Positions 27,660 through 37,731 of a stretch of DNA of 64,000 nucleotides are shown piece after piece. Every line of letters starts with the position of its first letter. Position 1 is the stretch's first letter. Origin of the DNA: an uncultured Paracoccaceae bacterium. GTDB lineage: Bacteria; Pseudomonadota; Alphaproteobacteria; Rhodobacterales; Rhodobacteraceae. A program made the translations under genes and the position numbers. The stretch spans positions 62,001 to 126,000 of the forward strand of contig CANMQJ010000010.1 of the NCBI GenBank assembly GCA_947500005.1, given 5' to 3'. The notes under the pieces were generated by a model. It saw only the letters and a program-made list of their open reading frames with translations. It was not told the DNA's origin and made no database searches.

Positions 27660-28946
27660 ATGGATACCATTTTCGCCTTGGCCAGCGCTCGGGGCAAAGC
27701 GGGTGTCGCGGTTATCCGCGTATCCGGAGCGGGGGCGTTTGCCGCCGCACGAACTTTGGCCGGGCCTGGACTCGCCACCCGCGGCCTGGCTGTGCGGACT
27801 TTGAAAAACTCTCGGGAAGAGGTTCTGGACGAAGCGGTGGTTCTGACCTTTGCGGGGCCAAACAGCTTTACCGGCGAAGACGTGGTCGAGTTCCAGATCC
27901 ATGGAAGTTTGGCTGCGATTCAGGCAGTCTTGTCCGCGTTATACGACATCCCCGGTTTGCGCGAGGCGGAGCCTGGAGAGTTCACGCGCCGAGCGCTTGA
28001 AAACGGCCGGCTTGATCTTACCCAGGTTGAAGGACTGGCCGACCTGATCGATTCGGAAACCGAAGCGCAGCGGCGCCAGGCGCAAGCTATTCTTTCGGGA
28101 AAACTCGGTGAATTGGCCGAAAGCTGGAGGCTTGACCTGATCCGTGCAGCTTCGCTTCTGGAGGCCGTGATTGATTTTGCAGATGAAGAAGTCCCGACAG
28201 ATGTCTCACCGGAAGTGGAGGAGATTGTCGACCGTCTGATCTCTGCTTTGGAAGGCGAAATCTCGGGTGTGAAGATCGCGGAACGCATCCGGACCGGGTT
28301 TGAAGTGGCTATCGTCGGGGCGCCGAATGTCGGCAAATCCACGCTTCTGAATGCCTTGGCCGGGCGAGATGCAGCTATCACTTCGGAGATCGCGGGAACG
28401 ACGCGGGACGTGATTGAAGTTCGAATGGATCTTGGGGGGCTGCCCGTAACCCTGTTGGATACGGCCGGGCTGCGCGAAACCAGCGATCATGTTGAGAGCC
28501 TGGGTATCGGGCTTGCACGACGGCGTGCCGAACAGGCCGATCTGCGAGTCTTTCTGATGGAACCCGGAGAAAACCTGGGTATTGAGATCCGCCCCGGGGA
28601 CATCATGGCGGCGCCGAAGGCGGACATCAGGACGGATTACCAATTTTCCATTTCCGGCAAGACCGGGGCCGGGATTGAGGAGCTGATCGGGCGTGTGCAG
28701 GATGTGTTGGTTGAGAAATCGACCGGCGCCGGGCTTGCAACTCGGGACCGGCATCGCAAGGCGATGCAGGACGCCCTTTCGAACCTGAAGGACGCGAGGC
28801 ATATTCTGAAAGCCGGTCCAGATATGTATGATCTGACGGCGGAAGAGATTCGCGGCGCGATCCGATCGCTCGAAGCGCTTGTTGGTCGGATTGGCGTCGA
28901 ATCTCTGTTGGACGAGATTTTTTCCAGTTTCTGTCTGGGTAAGTAG
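27660..28946 (+). CDS. mnmE: tRNA modification GTPase MnmE
   Basis: 428 residues. With MnmG it installs cmnm5 groups on the wobble uridine of certain tRNAs. The N-terminal tetrahydrofolate-binding domain begins D-T-I-F-A-L-A-S. The G domain is inserted in a helical domain, with P-loop G-A-P-N-V-G-K-S-T near residue 220, G-T-T-R-D near 245 and D-T-A-G-L-R near 267. The C-terminal C-L-G-K (Cys425) is intact. It lies 2 nt before mnmG in the same operon. Confidence 0.97.
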   Translation: MDTIFALASARGKAGVAVIRVSGAGAFAAARTLAGPGLATRGLAVRTLKNSREEVLDEAVVLTFAGPNSFTGEDVVEFQIHGSLAAIQAVLSALYDIPGLREAEPGEFTRRALENGRLDLTQVEGLADLIDSETEAQRRQAQAILSGKLGELAESWRLDLIRAASLLEAVIDFADEEVPTDVSPEVEEIVDRLISALEGEISGVKIAERIRTGFEVAIVGAPNVGKSTLLNALAGRDAAITSEIAGTTRDVIEVRMDLGGLPVTLLDTAGLRETSDHVESLGIGLARRRAEQADLRVFLMEPGENLGIEIRPGDIMAAPKADIRTDYQFSISGKTGAGIEELIGRVQDVLVEKSTGAGLATRDRHRKAMQDALSNLKDARHILKAGPDMYDLTAEEIRGAIRSLEALVGRIGVESLLDEIFSSFCLGK

Positions 28947-28948
28947 GA

Positions 28949-30826
28949 GTGTTTCACGTGAAACATCGCGACTTTGACATCGTAGTTGTAGGCGCGGGTC
29001 ACGCGGGGACCGAGGCTGCTCATGCCGCAGCACGCGTGGGCTCAAGGGTTGCGTTGGTCACCTTGTCTGAAAAGGATATCGGAGTGATGTCCTGCAACCC
29101 GGCCATTGGCGGATTGGGTAAAGGTCATCTGGTCCGGGAAATCGACGCAATGGACGGCGTGATGGGAGTCGCCGCGGATCGGGCAGGGATCCAGTTCCGC
29201 CTGCTCAACCGACGGAAGGGACCAGCGGTCCAAGGCCCACGCGCCCAGGCAGATCGCAAGCTGTATCGAGAGGCGATGTCCGATCTGACCTCTGCGCAAC
29301 AAAATCTGTGCGTTGTCGCCGGTGAAGCCGTGGACTTCATTATGGAGGACGCACGCGTCTCAGGTGTTGAACTGGCGGATGGCGGCCAGATCAGGGCAAG
29401 CGCAGTCGTCCTTACCTCCGGTACCTTTCTCCGCGGAATTATCCATATCGGCGATGTCTCGCGCTCCGGCGGCAGGATCGGAGACAGAGCCTCGGTCAGA
29501 TTGGCCGAGCGGATCGACGGTTTTGGCTTGGCAAAAGGGAGATTGAAAACAGGGACACCGCCCCGTCTCGATGGCCGAACGATCGACTGGGCCAAATTGG
29601 AGCGGCAAGATGGGGACCAAGATCCCACTCTCTTTTCTTTCATGTCGAAAGAAGCGGCTGCGCGGCAGATCGCGTGCGGAATTACCCACACGAACGAGCG
29701 AACACATACGATCATTCGAGAGAACCTGTCACGCTCAGCCATGTATGGAGGTCATATCGAAGGCGTGGGCCCGCGTTACTGCCCTTCGATCGAGGACAAG
29801 ATCGTTCGGTTTGCAGACAAGGAGTCGCACCAGATATTCCTGGAGCCAGAAGGTCTGGATGATTACACGGTCTATCCGAACGGGATTTCCACCTCGCTCC
29901 CTGCGGATATTCAAGAGGAGTATGTTCGTTCCATTGTCGGTTTGGAGCAGGCGGTGATTCTGCAACCCGGTTACGCGGTTGAATATGACTACGTCGATCC
30001 GCGAGCCTTGGATATGACGCTTGCGGTTCCCACAGTCCCCGGCCTCTATCTGGCAGGCCAGATCAACGGGACAACTGGGTATGAGGAAGCGGCTGCCCAA
30101 GGATTGGTCGCAGGTCTGAATGCATCTCTGGCAAGCCAGGGACGGGATCCGATAATCTTCAGCAGATCGGACAGTTATATCGGTGTGATGATCGACGACC
30201 TCACGACCCGTGGCGTCAGCGAACCCTACAGAATGTTTACCTCTCGAGCAGAGTTTCGGCTCTCATTGCGAGCGGATAACGCAGATCAACGTCTGACTCC
30301 GAAGGCCGTGGAACTTGGTTGTGTGAGTGAAGAGCGGCGGAAAACGTTCGTGGAAAAGATGGAAAAGCTGGATCGGATCAAATCAGCCCTTCAATCTGCG
30401 CGGCTCACCCCGAAGCAGATTGCTGAGGCCGGAATCAAGGTAAGCCAGGATGGGAACCTTCGGAACGGGATGGATGTACTGGCGTTTCCAGATGTTTCGC
30501 TCCCCGATCTCGCTGGATTGATCGGTGAAGCAGTTGAGGTCGAACCGGAGATCCGTGTTCAGGTTGAGCGAGACGCCCAGTATCATCATTACATCCTGCG
30601 CCAGCAGCGCGACGTTGCGGACCTCAAGCGTGATGAGCAGGAAGTCATTGCCGGCGATTTCGACTACGACTCTCTCGATGGTCTCTCGAACGAACTGAAG
30701 TCGAAGCTAAAAACAGTGCGTCCACACAATATCGCTCAAGCAGGTCGCATCGACGGCATTACACCGTCGGCATTGGCGCTTATTCTGGCACGACTCCGTA
30801 AAGAGAAGCGGGCGAAGGCGTCATGA
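28949..30826 (+). CDS. mnmG: tRNA uridine-5-carboxymethylaminomethyl modification enzyme MnmG
   Basis: 625-residue FAD enzyme, partner of MnmE. The GTG start at 28949 gives M-F-H-V-K-H, and these first codons are a perfect parS site. The FAD loop is [11 protein letters not shown], followed by M-S-C-N-P-A-I-G-G and, near residue 277, the conserved R-Y-C-P-S-I-E-D-K. The C-terminal helical domain binds MnmE and tRNA. Its stop overlaps the rsmG start (30823-30826). Confidence 0.97.
   Translation: MFHVKHRDFDIVVVGAGHAGTEAAHAAARVGSRVALVTLSEKDIGVMSCNPAIGGLGKGHLVREIDAMDGVMGVAADRAGIQFRLLNRRKGPAVQGPRAQADRKLYREAMSDLTSAQQNLCVVAGEAVDFIMEDARVSGVELADGGQIRASAVVLTSGTFLRGIIHIGDVSRSGGRIGDRASVRLAERIDGFGLAKGRLKTGTPPRLDGRTIDWAKLERQDGDQDPTLFSFMSKEAAARQIACGITHTNERTHTIIRENLSRSAMYGGHIEGVGPRYCPSIEDKIVRFADKESHQIFLEPEGLDDYTVYPNGISTSLPADIQEEYVRSIVGLEQAVILQPGYAVEYDYVDPRALDMTLAVPTVPGLYLAGQINGTTGYEEAAAQGLVAGLNASLASQGRDPIIFSRSDSYIGVMIDDLTTRGVSEPYRMFTSRAEFRLSLRADNADQRLTPKAVELGCVSEERRKTFVEKMEKLDRIKSALQSARLTPKQIAEAGIKVSQDGNLRNGMDVLAFPDVSLPDLAGLIGEAVEVEPEIRVQVERDAQYHHYILRQQRDVADLKRDEQEVIAGDFDYDSLDGLSNELKSKLKTVRPHNIAQAGRIDGITPSALALILARLRKEKRAKAS
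28950..28965. promoter_or_regulatory. parS: parS site 1, inside the mnmG start
   Basis: TGTTTCACGTGAAACA, a perfect 16-bp palindrome and the universal ParB nucleation site. It overlaps the GTG start codon and codons 2-6 of mnmG, about 3.3 kb from the putative origin. Confidence 0.93.
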
Positions 30827-31422
30827 TGCTTGCCGATGTTTCACGTGAAACAATGGATAAGCTGAATCGCTTCACGGCCCTTGTCGAGAAGTGGAACCCC
30901 AAGATCAACCTTGTTTCAAGGGATAGCCTCAAGGATATCTGGACAAGGCACATAGAGGATTCCGCGCAGGTCTTCTCACTCGCACCGGCGGGTGGGCATT
31001 GGATTGACATGGGAAGCGGTGGCGGACTTCCGGGAATCGTGTGTGCGATCCTCGCTGATGAGCACAGGGCTTTTGAAAAGGTTACCATGATTGAAAGCGA
31101 CCTTCGCAAGGCCGTTTTCTTGAGAACCGTGATACGGGAATGCAACCTGAACGCGGTGGTAAAAAACGACCGTATCGAAAACCTTTCACCGCTTGACGCA
31201 AACGTTCTCAGTGCGCGGGCCCTGGCAAGCCTCGAACGGCTTCTGGAACTTGGATCTCCACATCTTAAGCAAGACGGCGTCGCGTTATTTCCGAAAGGTG
31301 CCACATGGCAAAAAGAGCTGTCAGATGCGCGCCGGACATGGAAGTTCGACAGTGAAGCCATTACAAGCAAGACTGAACCACAAGCCGTCATCCTGAAGCT
31401 CAGAGGTCTCGAGCGTGTCTGA
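30823..31422 (+). CDS. rsmG: 16S rRNA (guanine527-N7)-methyltransferase RsmG
   Basis: 199 residues, GidB family. The SAM site is [10 protein letters not shown] near residue 62 and is followed by E-S-D-L-R-K (acidic SAM ligand). Loss of the enzyme confers low-level streptomycin resistance in other bacteria. The first codons include a second perfect parS site (V-S-R-E-T). It overlaps mnmG by 4 nt and parA by 8 nt. Confidence 0.96.
   Translation: MMLADVSRETMDKLNRFTALVEKWNPKINLVSRDSLKDIWTRHIEDSAQVFSLAPAGGHWIDMGSGGGLPGIVCAILADEHRAFEKVTMIESDLRKAVFLRTVIRECNLNAVVKNDRIENLSPLDANVLSARALASLERLLELGSPHLKQDGVALFPKGATWQKELSDARRTWKFDSEAITSKTEPQAVILKLRGLERV
30837..30852. promoter_or_regulatory. parS: parS site 2, inside the rsmG 5' end
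   Basis: Second perfect copy of TGTTTCACGTGAAACA, in codons 5-10 of rsmG, 1,887 bp from the first copy and 578 bp upstream of parA. Confidence 0.93.
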
Positions 31423-32209
31423 TCCGTTCCGCCCCAGAATTATTGCCGTGGCAAATCAGAAGGGAGGCGTTGGAAAGACGACAACCGCGATCAACCTAGC
31501 TGCTGCGTTGTGCGAAACCGGGATGCGAGTCCTGATCGTGGATCTTGACCCCCAGGGGAATGCATCAACAGGACTTGGCATCGATGAACGCCCGGCGACC
31601 ACTTACGAGTTGCTTCTGGGCGACGATCCGCTTGACGAGATAATTCAAAGTACAAACGTTGACGGGCTGAGTATCGTGCCCGCCACCGTCGATCTGAGCT
31701 CGGCTGATATCGAGCTTTATTCCAATGAAAAACGCAGCTTTCTTTTACACGATGCGCTTCGCCAGACTGCGATGGAAGAATACGACTGGGATTACATTCT
31801 GATCGATTGTCCGCCATCGCTCAACCTGCTCACGGTCAACGCGATGGTAGCTGCCGATTCCGTTCTCGTACCGTTGCAGAGTGAGTTCTTTGCTCTTGAG
31901 GGTCTGTCGCAGCTTATGCTCACGATCCGCGAAGTCCGTCAAAGCGCGAACCCGGATCTGCGGATTGAGGGGGTTGTTCTGACGATGTACGATCGGCGCA
32001 ATAATCTGTCCCAGCAGGTCGAAAAGGACGCGAGAGAAAACCTTGGCGATCTGGTTTTTGCCACACGGATCCCGCGAAATGTACGAGTTAGCGAGTCGCC
32101 GTCTTATGCGATGCCCGTGTTGAGCTACGATACCCAATCCCTAGGTGCTACGGCCTATCGGGATCTGGCGCGGGAATTGCTGAGAAAACACAAGCGGGTC
32201 GCCGCATGA
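31415..32209 (+). CDS. parA: Chromosome partitioning ATPase ParA (Soj)
   Basis: 264-residue deviant Walker-A ATPase. The P-loop is K-G-G-V-G-K-T-T near residue 15, Walker A' is D-L-D-P-Q-G-N and the third motif is I-D-C-P-P-S. ATP-bound dimers coat the nucleoid and move ParB-parS complexes apart after replication. GTG start at 31415 overlaps rsmG by 8 nt. No N-terminal helix-turn-helix is present, so it is of the chromosomal Soj type, not a plasmid ParA. Confidence 0.97.
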   Translation: MSDPFRPRIIAVANQKGGVGKTTTAINLAAALCETGMRVLIVDLDPQGNASTGLGIDERPATTYELLLGDDPLDEIIQSTNVDGLSIVPATVDLSSADIELYSNEKRSFLLHDALRQTAMEEYDWDYILIDCPPSLNLLTVNAMVAADSVLVPLQSEFFALEGLSQLMLTIREVRQSANPDLRIEGVVLTMYDRRNNLSQQVEKDARENLGDLVFATRIPRNVRVSESPSYAMPVLSYDTQSLGATAYRDLARELLRKHKRVAA

Positions 32210-32213
32210 CAGG

Positions 32214-33107
32214 ATGGAGCGGGCAGTGAAGAAAAATCAACCACGCGGGCTGGGCCGGGGCCTGACGGCATTGATGGCAGATGTCTCCCACGAACGAGGC
32301 GCAGGGCAGGGAGAGGCGAAGCGTCCCGACCGCCTGGTTCCGATTGAAAAACTGGTTGCCAATCCCGAGCAACCGCGTCGCAGCTTCTCTCAGCCTCAGC
32401 TCGAAGATCTAGCGAAGTCGATCAAGGCAAAGGGTATTATCCAGCCCCTGATCGTGCGCCCCAAAGAGGGCGACAAATTCGAGATCGTGGCCGGCGAACG
32501 CCGCTGGCGGGCGGCCCAGATTGCGCAATTGCACGAGATTCCAGTTCTGGTTCGGGAGTTCGACGATACCGAAGTCCTCGAAATTGCGATCATCGAGAAT
32601 ATCCAGAGGGCCGATCTGAACGCAATTGAAGAGGCCGCGGGTTTTCGGCAGTTGATGGACAGGTTCGGCCACACGCAAGAAAAGCTTGCCGAAGCGCTGG
32701 GAAAAAGCCGGAGCCACATCGCGAACCTGTTGCGTCTGTTGACCCTTCCGACCGACGTTCAATCGCTTATCGTCGATGGTAAGTTATCGGCCGGTCACGC
32801 ACGAGCCTTGGTGACCGCGGAGAATCCTTCGGAACTGGCGAAGATTGTCGTCCGCGAGGGCCTGTCCGTTCGTGCGACCGAGGCTTTGGTAAAGAAACAG
32901 TCGGAGACCCAGAAAAAGCCACGCAGCAAACCGAGCGTTGGCGCGGAAAAGGACGCCGACACGCGCGCCTTGGAAAAGGACCTTGCGGCAATCCTGGCGA
33001 TGAAAGTCGCCATCAATCACAAATCGGGTACCGAAACGGGGCAGGTCGTGTTGACCTATGAAAACCTGGATCAGCTTGACGATCTCTGCGCAAAGCTCAG
33101 CCGTTAG
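32214..33107 (+). CDS. parB: Chromosome partitioning protein ParB (Spo0J)
   Basis: 297-residue CTP-dependent clamp that loads at parS and slides. The N-terminal ParA-binding tip is G-L-G-R-G-L. The CTP-binding motif G-E-R-R-W-R-A-A and E-N-I-Q-R lie at about 97-128. The helix-turn-helix (H-T-Q-E-K-L-A-E-A-L-G-K-S-R-S-H-I) is near 150, and the C-terminal dimerisation region is intact. ATG 32214 is 4 nt after the parA stop; GTG 32226 is an alternative. Convergent with the DUF454 gene, overlapping it by 11 nt. Confidence 0.97.
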   Translation: MERAVKKNQPRGLGRGLTALMADVSHERGAGQGEAKRPDRLVPIEKLVANPEQPRRSFSQPQLEDLAKSIKAKGIIQPLIVRPKEGDKFEIVAGERRWRAAQIAQLHEIPVLVREFDDTEVLEIAIIENIQRADLNAIEEAAGFRQLMDRFGHTQEKLAEALGKSRSHIANLLRLLTLPTDVQSLIVDGKLSAGHARALVTAENPSELAKIVVREGLSVRATEALVKKQSETQKKPRSKPSVGAEKDADTRALEKDLAAILAMKVAINHKSGTETGQVVLTYENLDQLDDLCAKLSR

Positions 33108-33453
33108 GCCGTGACCAGATAAAGATAAGCACTGCGCCAAGTGTGATCGCCTGGATGATCAGGACGTGCATCGGAAGTTGAAGAAAAAGAGAAACCGCGA
33201 AGACGAGCCCGATGGAAATTGTGGCCGCTTTTTTGGCGCTTGGGCGAATGGCCCGAGAATGGTACCAGTCCTCGATCATTGGCCCAAAGGTTCGGTGAGT
33301 GATCAGCCAGTGATGCAGGCGGCTTGACGAGCGGGCGAAGAAAAAGGCCGCCAACAGCATGAAGGGTACGGTCGGCACCAATGGCAGAACTATGCCAAGC
33401 AGCCCCAATGCAACGCAGAACAGCCCAAGAATGGCAAAGAGATACCGCTTCAT
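33097..33453 (-). CDS. DUF454 (YbaN-like) inner-membrane protein
   Basis: 118 residues with three to four hydrophobic segments. The DUF454 hallmark G-I-V-L-P-L-V-P-T-V-P-F-M-L-L-A-A-F-F-F lies at about 19-38, followed by F-A-R-S-S and F-G-P-M-I-E-D-W. Function unknown. Last gene of the rph-rdgB-hemW-DUF454 operon, overlapping hemW by 4 nt at the 5' end and parB by 11 nt at the 3' end. Confidence 0.9.
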   Translation of the reverse strand: MKRYLFAILGLFCVALGLLGIVLPLVPTVPFMLLAAFFFARSSSRLHHWLITHRTFGPMIEDWYHSRAIRPSAKKAATISIGLVFAVSLFLQLPMHVLIIQAITLGAVLIFIWSRPNG

Positions 33454-34610
33454 GCGTCGGCCAATAACTGGCGGAGAACGGCATTGAGGACGGCCCGGCC
33501 GGCCTCCGTCGCGTGGATGACCTGTCCATTGCGGCCGATCATTCCCATGTCTTCAAGATCGACAAGCGTTTTCTCAGGGATCGCGCGGCCGGACAAAGCC
33601 TCATGACGTGCCAAATCTAGTCCTTCCACAAGTCGCATCCCCATTACAGCGTGTTCATATCCCATATCTTGGGGTGTGAGAGGCTGCCACAGGGATTCTC
33701 CGGAACCCGCCTCGGCGGCTTCAAGCCATTTCCCCGGGGCCAGATGCGTTTCCGTTGCGACCTTCTTCGATCCGAGTGTCAGGCGTCCATGTGCGCCCGG
33801 CCCGATGCCGACGTAATCGCCATAGCGCCAATATGTCAGGTTGTGGCGCGACTCGGCGCCCGGGCGTGCGTGGTTCGAGATTTCATAAGCAGGAAGTCCA
33901 TGACCTGCGCAGATGTCTTGCGTTGCCAGATACATGTCGGCGGCAAGGTCATCCTCAGGCAGGCCCCGCAACCCGCCTCGGGCGTAGCGATCGCCAAAAG
34001 CGGTGCCCGACTCGATGGTCAGTTGATAGAGCGACAGGTGATCCACCGCCATGGACAGAGCTTCGGTCAACTCGGCCGACCAGTCCTGAAGCGTTTGGTC
34101 CTGACGCGCATAGATCAGGTCGAAGCTGACGCGATCAAAGGCATGGCGCGCGGTGTCGAAAGCCTTGCGTGCCTCTGCGACCGAGTGAATACGGCCCAAC
34201 CGTTTCAGATCCCGGTCATGGAGGGCCTGCACGCCTAGGGAAACCCGGTTTACCCCGGCGTCCCGGTAGCCCGCGAACCGGCCTGCCTCGACCGAACCAG
34301 GATTGGCCTCGAGCGTGATCTCGATGTCGTTCGCAAAGGGCCAGTGCCTGCGCGCGGCGTCTATCACCGCGGCCACCGTATCGGGGAGCATGAGAGAGGG
34401 TGTGCCGCCACCGAAGAAGATCGTGTTGAGTACGCGGCCCGGTGTTTCCTGTGCGTAGCGCACCAGTTCCATCTCGTAGGCCGCGACCCAGCGGCGCTGG
34501 TCTATGTTTTGCGAGACATGGCTGTTGAAGTCGCAATAGGGGCATTTGGCCTCGCAGAAAGGCCAATGGACATAGAGACCGAAGCCCCCGTTGCGCCAGT
34601 CATTTTCCAA
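33450..34610 (-). CDS. hemW: Radical SAM heme chaperone HemW
   Basis: 386 residues, HemN-like. The radical-SAM cluster is in H-W-P-F-C-E-A-K-C-P-Y-C-D-F-N (C-x3-C-x2-C) near residue 17-28, and F-F-G-G-G-T-P-S near residue 65 contacts SAM. It lacks the extra features of true coproporphyrinogen dehydrogenase and fits HemW, which transfers heme to respiratory proteins. Overlaps rdgB by 11 nt and DUF454 by 4 nt. Confidence 0.93.
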   Translation of the reverse strand: MENDWRNGGFGLYVHWPFCEAKCPYCDFNSHVSQNIDQRRWVAAYEMELVRYAQETPGRVLNTIFFGGGTPSLMLPDTVAAVIDAARRHWPFANDIEITLEANPGSVEAGRFAGYRDAGVNRVSLGVQALHDRDLKRLGRIHSVAEARKAFDTARHAFDRVSFDLIYARQDQTLQDWSAELTEALSMAVDHLSLYQLTIESGTAFGDRYARGGLRGLPEDDLAADMYLATQDICAGHGLPAYEISNHARPGAESRHNLTYWRYGDYVGIGPGAHGRLTLGSKKVATETHLAPGKWLEAAEAGSGESLWQPLTPQDMGYEHAVMGMRLVEGLDLARHEALSGRAIPEKTLVDLEDMGMIGRNGQVIHATEAGRAVLNAVLRQLLADA

Positions 34611-35214
34611 AACAGCCCTTTACGAATTGATCCACCGCGCGCGCACGGTGACTGATCTTGTTCTTTTCCCACCGATCCATCTCGGCATAGGTCTGGTCGT
34701 AACCCTCTGGTACGAACATCGGATCGTAGCCGAAGCCTTCGGCCCCGCGCATCGGCCAGACAAGGTGGCCGGGCGCGACACCCTCGAACACCTCGTCATG
34801 GCCGTCGGGCCAGGCGATGACCAAGGTACAGCGAAACTGCGCCAGGCGCGGATGCGGTGCATTCTTGGCTTCCAGCTCATCATGTGCCCGCGTCATCGCC
34901 ATGATGAAATCGCGGCCATTCGGCGTTTCGGCCCAATCCGCAGTATAGACACCCGGTGCGCCATCCAGCGCGTCGATGGTGATGCCGCTGTCATCCGACA
35001 GGGCGGGCAGGCCGGTCGCTTTCGCCGCTGCATGGGCTTTTATCCGGGCATTGCCGACGAAGGTATCTTCGGTTTCCTCGGGCTCGGGCAGGTTCATGTC
35101 GCCCGCGCCGACCACCTTGACGCCAAAGGGCTCGAGAAGATGCGCCATCTCCTCGAGCTTGCCCTTGTTGTGTGTGGCCACCAGCAGCCGATCGCCGTCG
35201 AACCGCCGAGTCAT
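34600..35214 (-). CDS. rdgB: dITP/XTP pyrophosphatase (Ham1/RdgB)
   Basis: 204 residues. It hydrolyses non-canonical purine nucleotides to protect DNA and RNA. The N-terminus has L-V-A-T-H-N-K-G-K near residue 10, the catalytic/metal segment S-D-D-S-G near residue 73, and the base-pocket motif G-F-G-Y-D-P-M-F near residue 156. Overlaps rph by 4 nt and hemW by 11 nt. Confidence 0.95.
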   Translation of the reverse strand: MTRRFDGDRLLVATHNKGKLEEMAHLLEPFGVKVVGAGDMNLPEPEETEDTFVGNARIKAHAAAKATGLPALSDDSGITIDALDGAPGVYTADWAETPNGRDFIMAMTRAHDELEAKNAPHPRLAQFRCTLVIAWPDGHDEVFEGVAPGHLVWPMRGAEGFGYDPMFVPEGYDQTYAEMDRWEKNKISHRARAVDQFVKGCFGK

Positions 35215-35924
35215 TGGGTGACGGCTTTCTGCGCCTCAACCAGTTCTCCCACACCTTTTTCTGCCAGGTCCATCAGTTGCGTCATCTGATCGCGGCTGAA
35301 GACCGAACCTTCGGCGCTCATCTGCACCTCGATCAGCTTGCCGGAGCCGGTCATGATGAAATTCCCGTCCACGCCGGCCTCGCTGTCCTCGGGATAATCG
35401 AGGTCGAGAACCGGCTGCCCCGCGTAGATCCCGCAAGAAACCGCCGCAACGGGGTCGATCAGGGGGTCGGAAATCACGTCTCCCGCTTTCATGAGCTTGT
35501 TCACGGCAAGACGAAGCGCGACCCAGCCACCGGTGATCGCCGCGCACCGCGTGCCGCCATCGGCCTGAAGCACGTCACAGTCGACGGTGATCTGACGTTC
35601 TCCCAATGCGACGCGGTCGACGCCGGCCCGCAGGGAGCGCCCGATAAGGCGCTGGATCTCGACCGTCCGGCCGCCCTGCTTGCCGGTCGCGGCCTCACGG
35701 CGCATCCGGGTATTCGTCGCGCGCGGCAGCATGCCGTATTCTGCGGTAACCCATCCCAGTCCGGAGCCCTTGATGAAAGGCGGCACACGCTCCTCGATCG
35801 TCGCGGTGCACAGGACATGGGTTTCGCCGACCTTGATCAGGCAGGACCCTTCGGCATGTTTCGTAAAGCCGGTTTCGATTGAAACCGGGCGCATTTCACT
35901 TAGATGACGTCCAGAGGGTCGCAT
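35211..35924 (-). CDS. rph: Ribonuclease PH
   Basis: 237 residues, phosphorolytic 3'-exoribonuclease that trims tRNA precursors. N-terminal R-P-S-G-R and [17 protein letters not shown] near residue 74, phosphate-binding G-G-T-R near residue 123 and the catalytic D-L-D-Y-x-E-D near residue 177 are intact. First gene of the four-gene (-) operon, divergent from hrcA across 122 bp. Confidence 0.96.
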   Translation of the reverse strand: MRPSGRHLSEMRPVSIETGFTKHAEGSCLIKVGETHVLCTATIEERVPPFIKGSGLGWVTAEYGMLPRATNTRMRREAATGKQGGRTVEIQRLIGRSLRAGVDRVALGERQITVDCDVLQADGGTRCAAITGGWVALRLAVNKLMKAGDVISDPLIDPVAAVSCGIYAGQPVLDLDYPEDSEAGVDGNFIMTGSGKLIEVQMSAEGSVFSRDQMTQLMDLAEKGVGELVEAQKAVTQ

Positions 35925-36046
35925 GGTATATCCTTTGCTTGGCGGCTTGGGGATACCGCCGCCAGAGGCTGCGATGCAACCCCGATTGACCTTCGTCGGC
36001 GGTGGGTTTTAATGGCACCCCGACCGGAAACAGGCACCGGACAGCA

Positions 36047-37111
36047 ATGAACGATACCACGAAGCTTCTCGATGATCTCAACGATCGCTCACGCGAGGTG
36101 TTTCGGCTCATCGTCGAATCCTATCTCGATACGGGCGAGCCCGTCGGCAGCCGGAGCCTTACTCGAACGATGAGCGAAAAGGTCAGCGCCGCGACCGTTC
36201 GCAACGTGATGCAGGATCTGGAGTTCCTGGGCCTGCTCGACAGCCCCCATGTCAGCGCTGGACGGGTGCCCACGCAAATGGGTCTGCGCATGTTCGTGGA
36301 CGGCCTGCTCGAGATGGGCGATCTGACGAGTTCGGACCGCGAAAAGCTCGACGCGACGCTGGGTGGCAATTCCGGGGATCTGGGCTCCATGCTGGACCGT
36401 GTCGGCGCCGCGCTCTCCGGCGTGACGCAAGGCGCGTCGCTGGTTCTGACGCCGAAACGCGAAGCGGCGCTGCGGCATATCGAGTTCGTGTCGCTGAGCC
36501 ATGACCGCGTTCTGGTGGTACTGGTTTTTTCCGACGGTCATGTCGAGAATCGTCTCTTCGTCCCGCCACCGGGCCAGACCCCGAGTTCAATGCGCGAGGC
36601 AGCGAATTTCCTCAACGCCCTGATCGAAGGGCGGACGCTGTCCGAGGCGCGCAAGATCATCCAGACGGAGATCAGTACCCGCCGCCAGGAAATCGACCAG
36701 CTGGCCCGCGAGATGGTCGATAGCGGTCTTGCCGTGTGGGAGGGCGAAGATCACGATCCGGCCCGCTTGATTGTCCGGGGACGGTCGAATCTGTTGTCGG
36801 AAACCGGAGGAGAGGACGAGTTGGAGCGAATCCGGTCATTGTTCGACGACCTGGAGCGCAAGCGGGACATTGCCGAGTTCCTCCAATTGTCCGAGGAAGG
36901 CGACGGCGTGCGCATTTTTATCGGCTCCGAGAACAAACTTTTCTCACTTTCGGGTTCCTCTCTGGTGGTCTCTCCATATATGAACGCTGACCGAAAGATC
37001 ATCGGCGCGGTGGGTGTGATCGGACCCACACGCCTCAATTACGGACGGATTGTGCCGATCGTGGATTACACGGCACAGCTGGTCGGAAAGCTGCTTTCCG
37101 ACCGGAGTTAG
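36047..37111 (+). CDS. hrcA: Heat-inducible transcription repressor HrcA
   Basis: 354 residues from ATG 36047 (M-N-D-T-T-K-L-L). The N-terminal winged helix has Y-L-D-T-G-E-P-V-G-S-R and S-A-A-T-V-R-N-V-M-Q-D-L-E near 45, followed by S-A-G-R-V-P-T near 77. A GAF-like middle and a dimerisation domain follow. It binds CIRCE elements, typically upstream of groESL. I found no CIRCE inverted repeat in the 122-bp region upstream, so local autoregulation is not supported. Ten nt separate it from grpE. Confidence 0.95.
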   Translation: MNDTTKLLDDLNDRSREVFRLIVESYLDTGEPVGSRSLTRTMSEKVSAATVRNVMQDLEFLGLLDSPHVSAGRVPTQMGLRMFVDGLLEMGDLTSSDREKLDATLGGNSGDLGSMLDRVGAALSGVTQGASLVLTPKREAALRHIEFVSLSHDRVLVVLVFSDGHVENRLFVPPPGQTPSSMREAANFLNALIEGRTLSEARKIIQTEISTRRQEIDQLAREMVDSGLAVWEGEDHDPARLIVRGRSNLLSETGGEDELERIRSLFDDLERKRDIAEFLQLSEEGDGVRIFIGSENKLFSLSGSSLVVSPYMNADRKIIGAVGVIGPTRLNYGRIVPIVDYTAQLVGKLLSDRS

Positions 37112-37121
37112 AGGTTTAGAG

Positions 37122-37685
37122 ATGGCAGAACCGAAGAACGACGATTTCCTGGACGATATCGAAAACGCCGAGGCCGAGGCGCATGCTGAGGATATGGCAG
37201 AAATCAGCGAGGAGGCCGCCGAGTTGGATGCATTGCGCGCTGAACGGGACGCACTCAAAGACAAGTTCATGCGCGCCCTCGCGGATGCCGAAAACGCGCG
37301 CAAGCGCGGGGAAAAGGCCCGCCGCGATGCCGAGCAATATGGCGGCTCCAAGCTGGCACGCGACATGCTGCCGGTCTACGACAACATGAAACGGGCGCTC
37401 GAAGCGGCCACGGAGGAGCAGAGGCAGGTTTCCGCCGCGCTGCTCGAAGGTGTCGAGCTCACGATGCGGGCGCTTCGTGACGTGTTTACCAAGCACGGGA
37501 TCACGATCATCGCGCCTCAGGTCGGCGACAAGTTCGACCCGCAGGTGCATGAGGCGATGTTCGAGGCGCCGGTGCCCGGCACCAAGGCAGGCGAGATCAT
37601 CCAGGTCTCGGGCGAAGGCTTCATGCTCCACGATCGCCTTCTGCGCCCCGCGCAGGTAGGCGTGTCCTCGATGCCGGCAAGCTGA
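37122..37685 (+). CDS. grpE: Nucleotide exchange factor GrpE
   Basis: 187 residues from ATG 37122. An acidic N-terminus and long coiled coil (about 25-95) with R-A-L-A-D-A-E-N-A-R-K-R precede the beta wing with P-Q-V-G-D-K-F-D-P-x-V-H-E-A-M. It releases ADP from DnaK. The hrcA-grpE pairing is the conserved heat-shock arrangement; dnaK is not in the window. Confidence 0.96.
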   Translation: MAEPKNDDFLDDIENAEAEAHAEDMAEISEEAAELDALRAERDALKDKFMRALADAENARKRGEKARRDAEQYGGSKLARDMLPVYDNMKRALEAATEEQRQVSAALLEGVELTMRALRDVFTKHGITIIAPQVGDKFDPQVHEAMFEAPVPGTKAGEIIQVSGEGFMLHDRLLRPAQVGVSSMPAS

Positions 37686-37704
37686 GGCACGAAACAGCGA
37701 AACG

Positions 37705-37731
37705 AGAGGCGGTCAGGATCTGGCCGCCTCT
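37705..37731 (+). terminator. Hairpin terminator after grpE
   Basis: Stem AGAGGCGG / CCGCCTCT with an 11-nt loop, then TT on the plus strand. It overlaps the 3' end of mutS, so this coding end also serves as the grpE stop signal. Confidence 0.55.

Noticed and set aside
35925..36046. Possible CIRCE element before hrcA
   Set aside because: No TTAGCACTC-N9-GAGTGCTAA-like inverted repeat is visible in this gap or near grpE.
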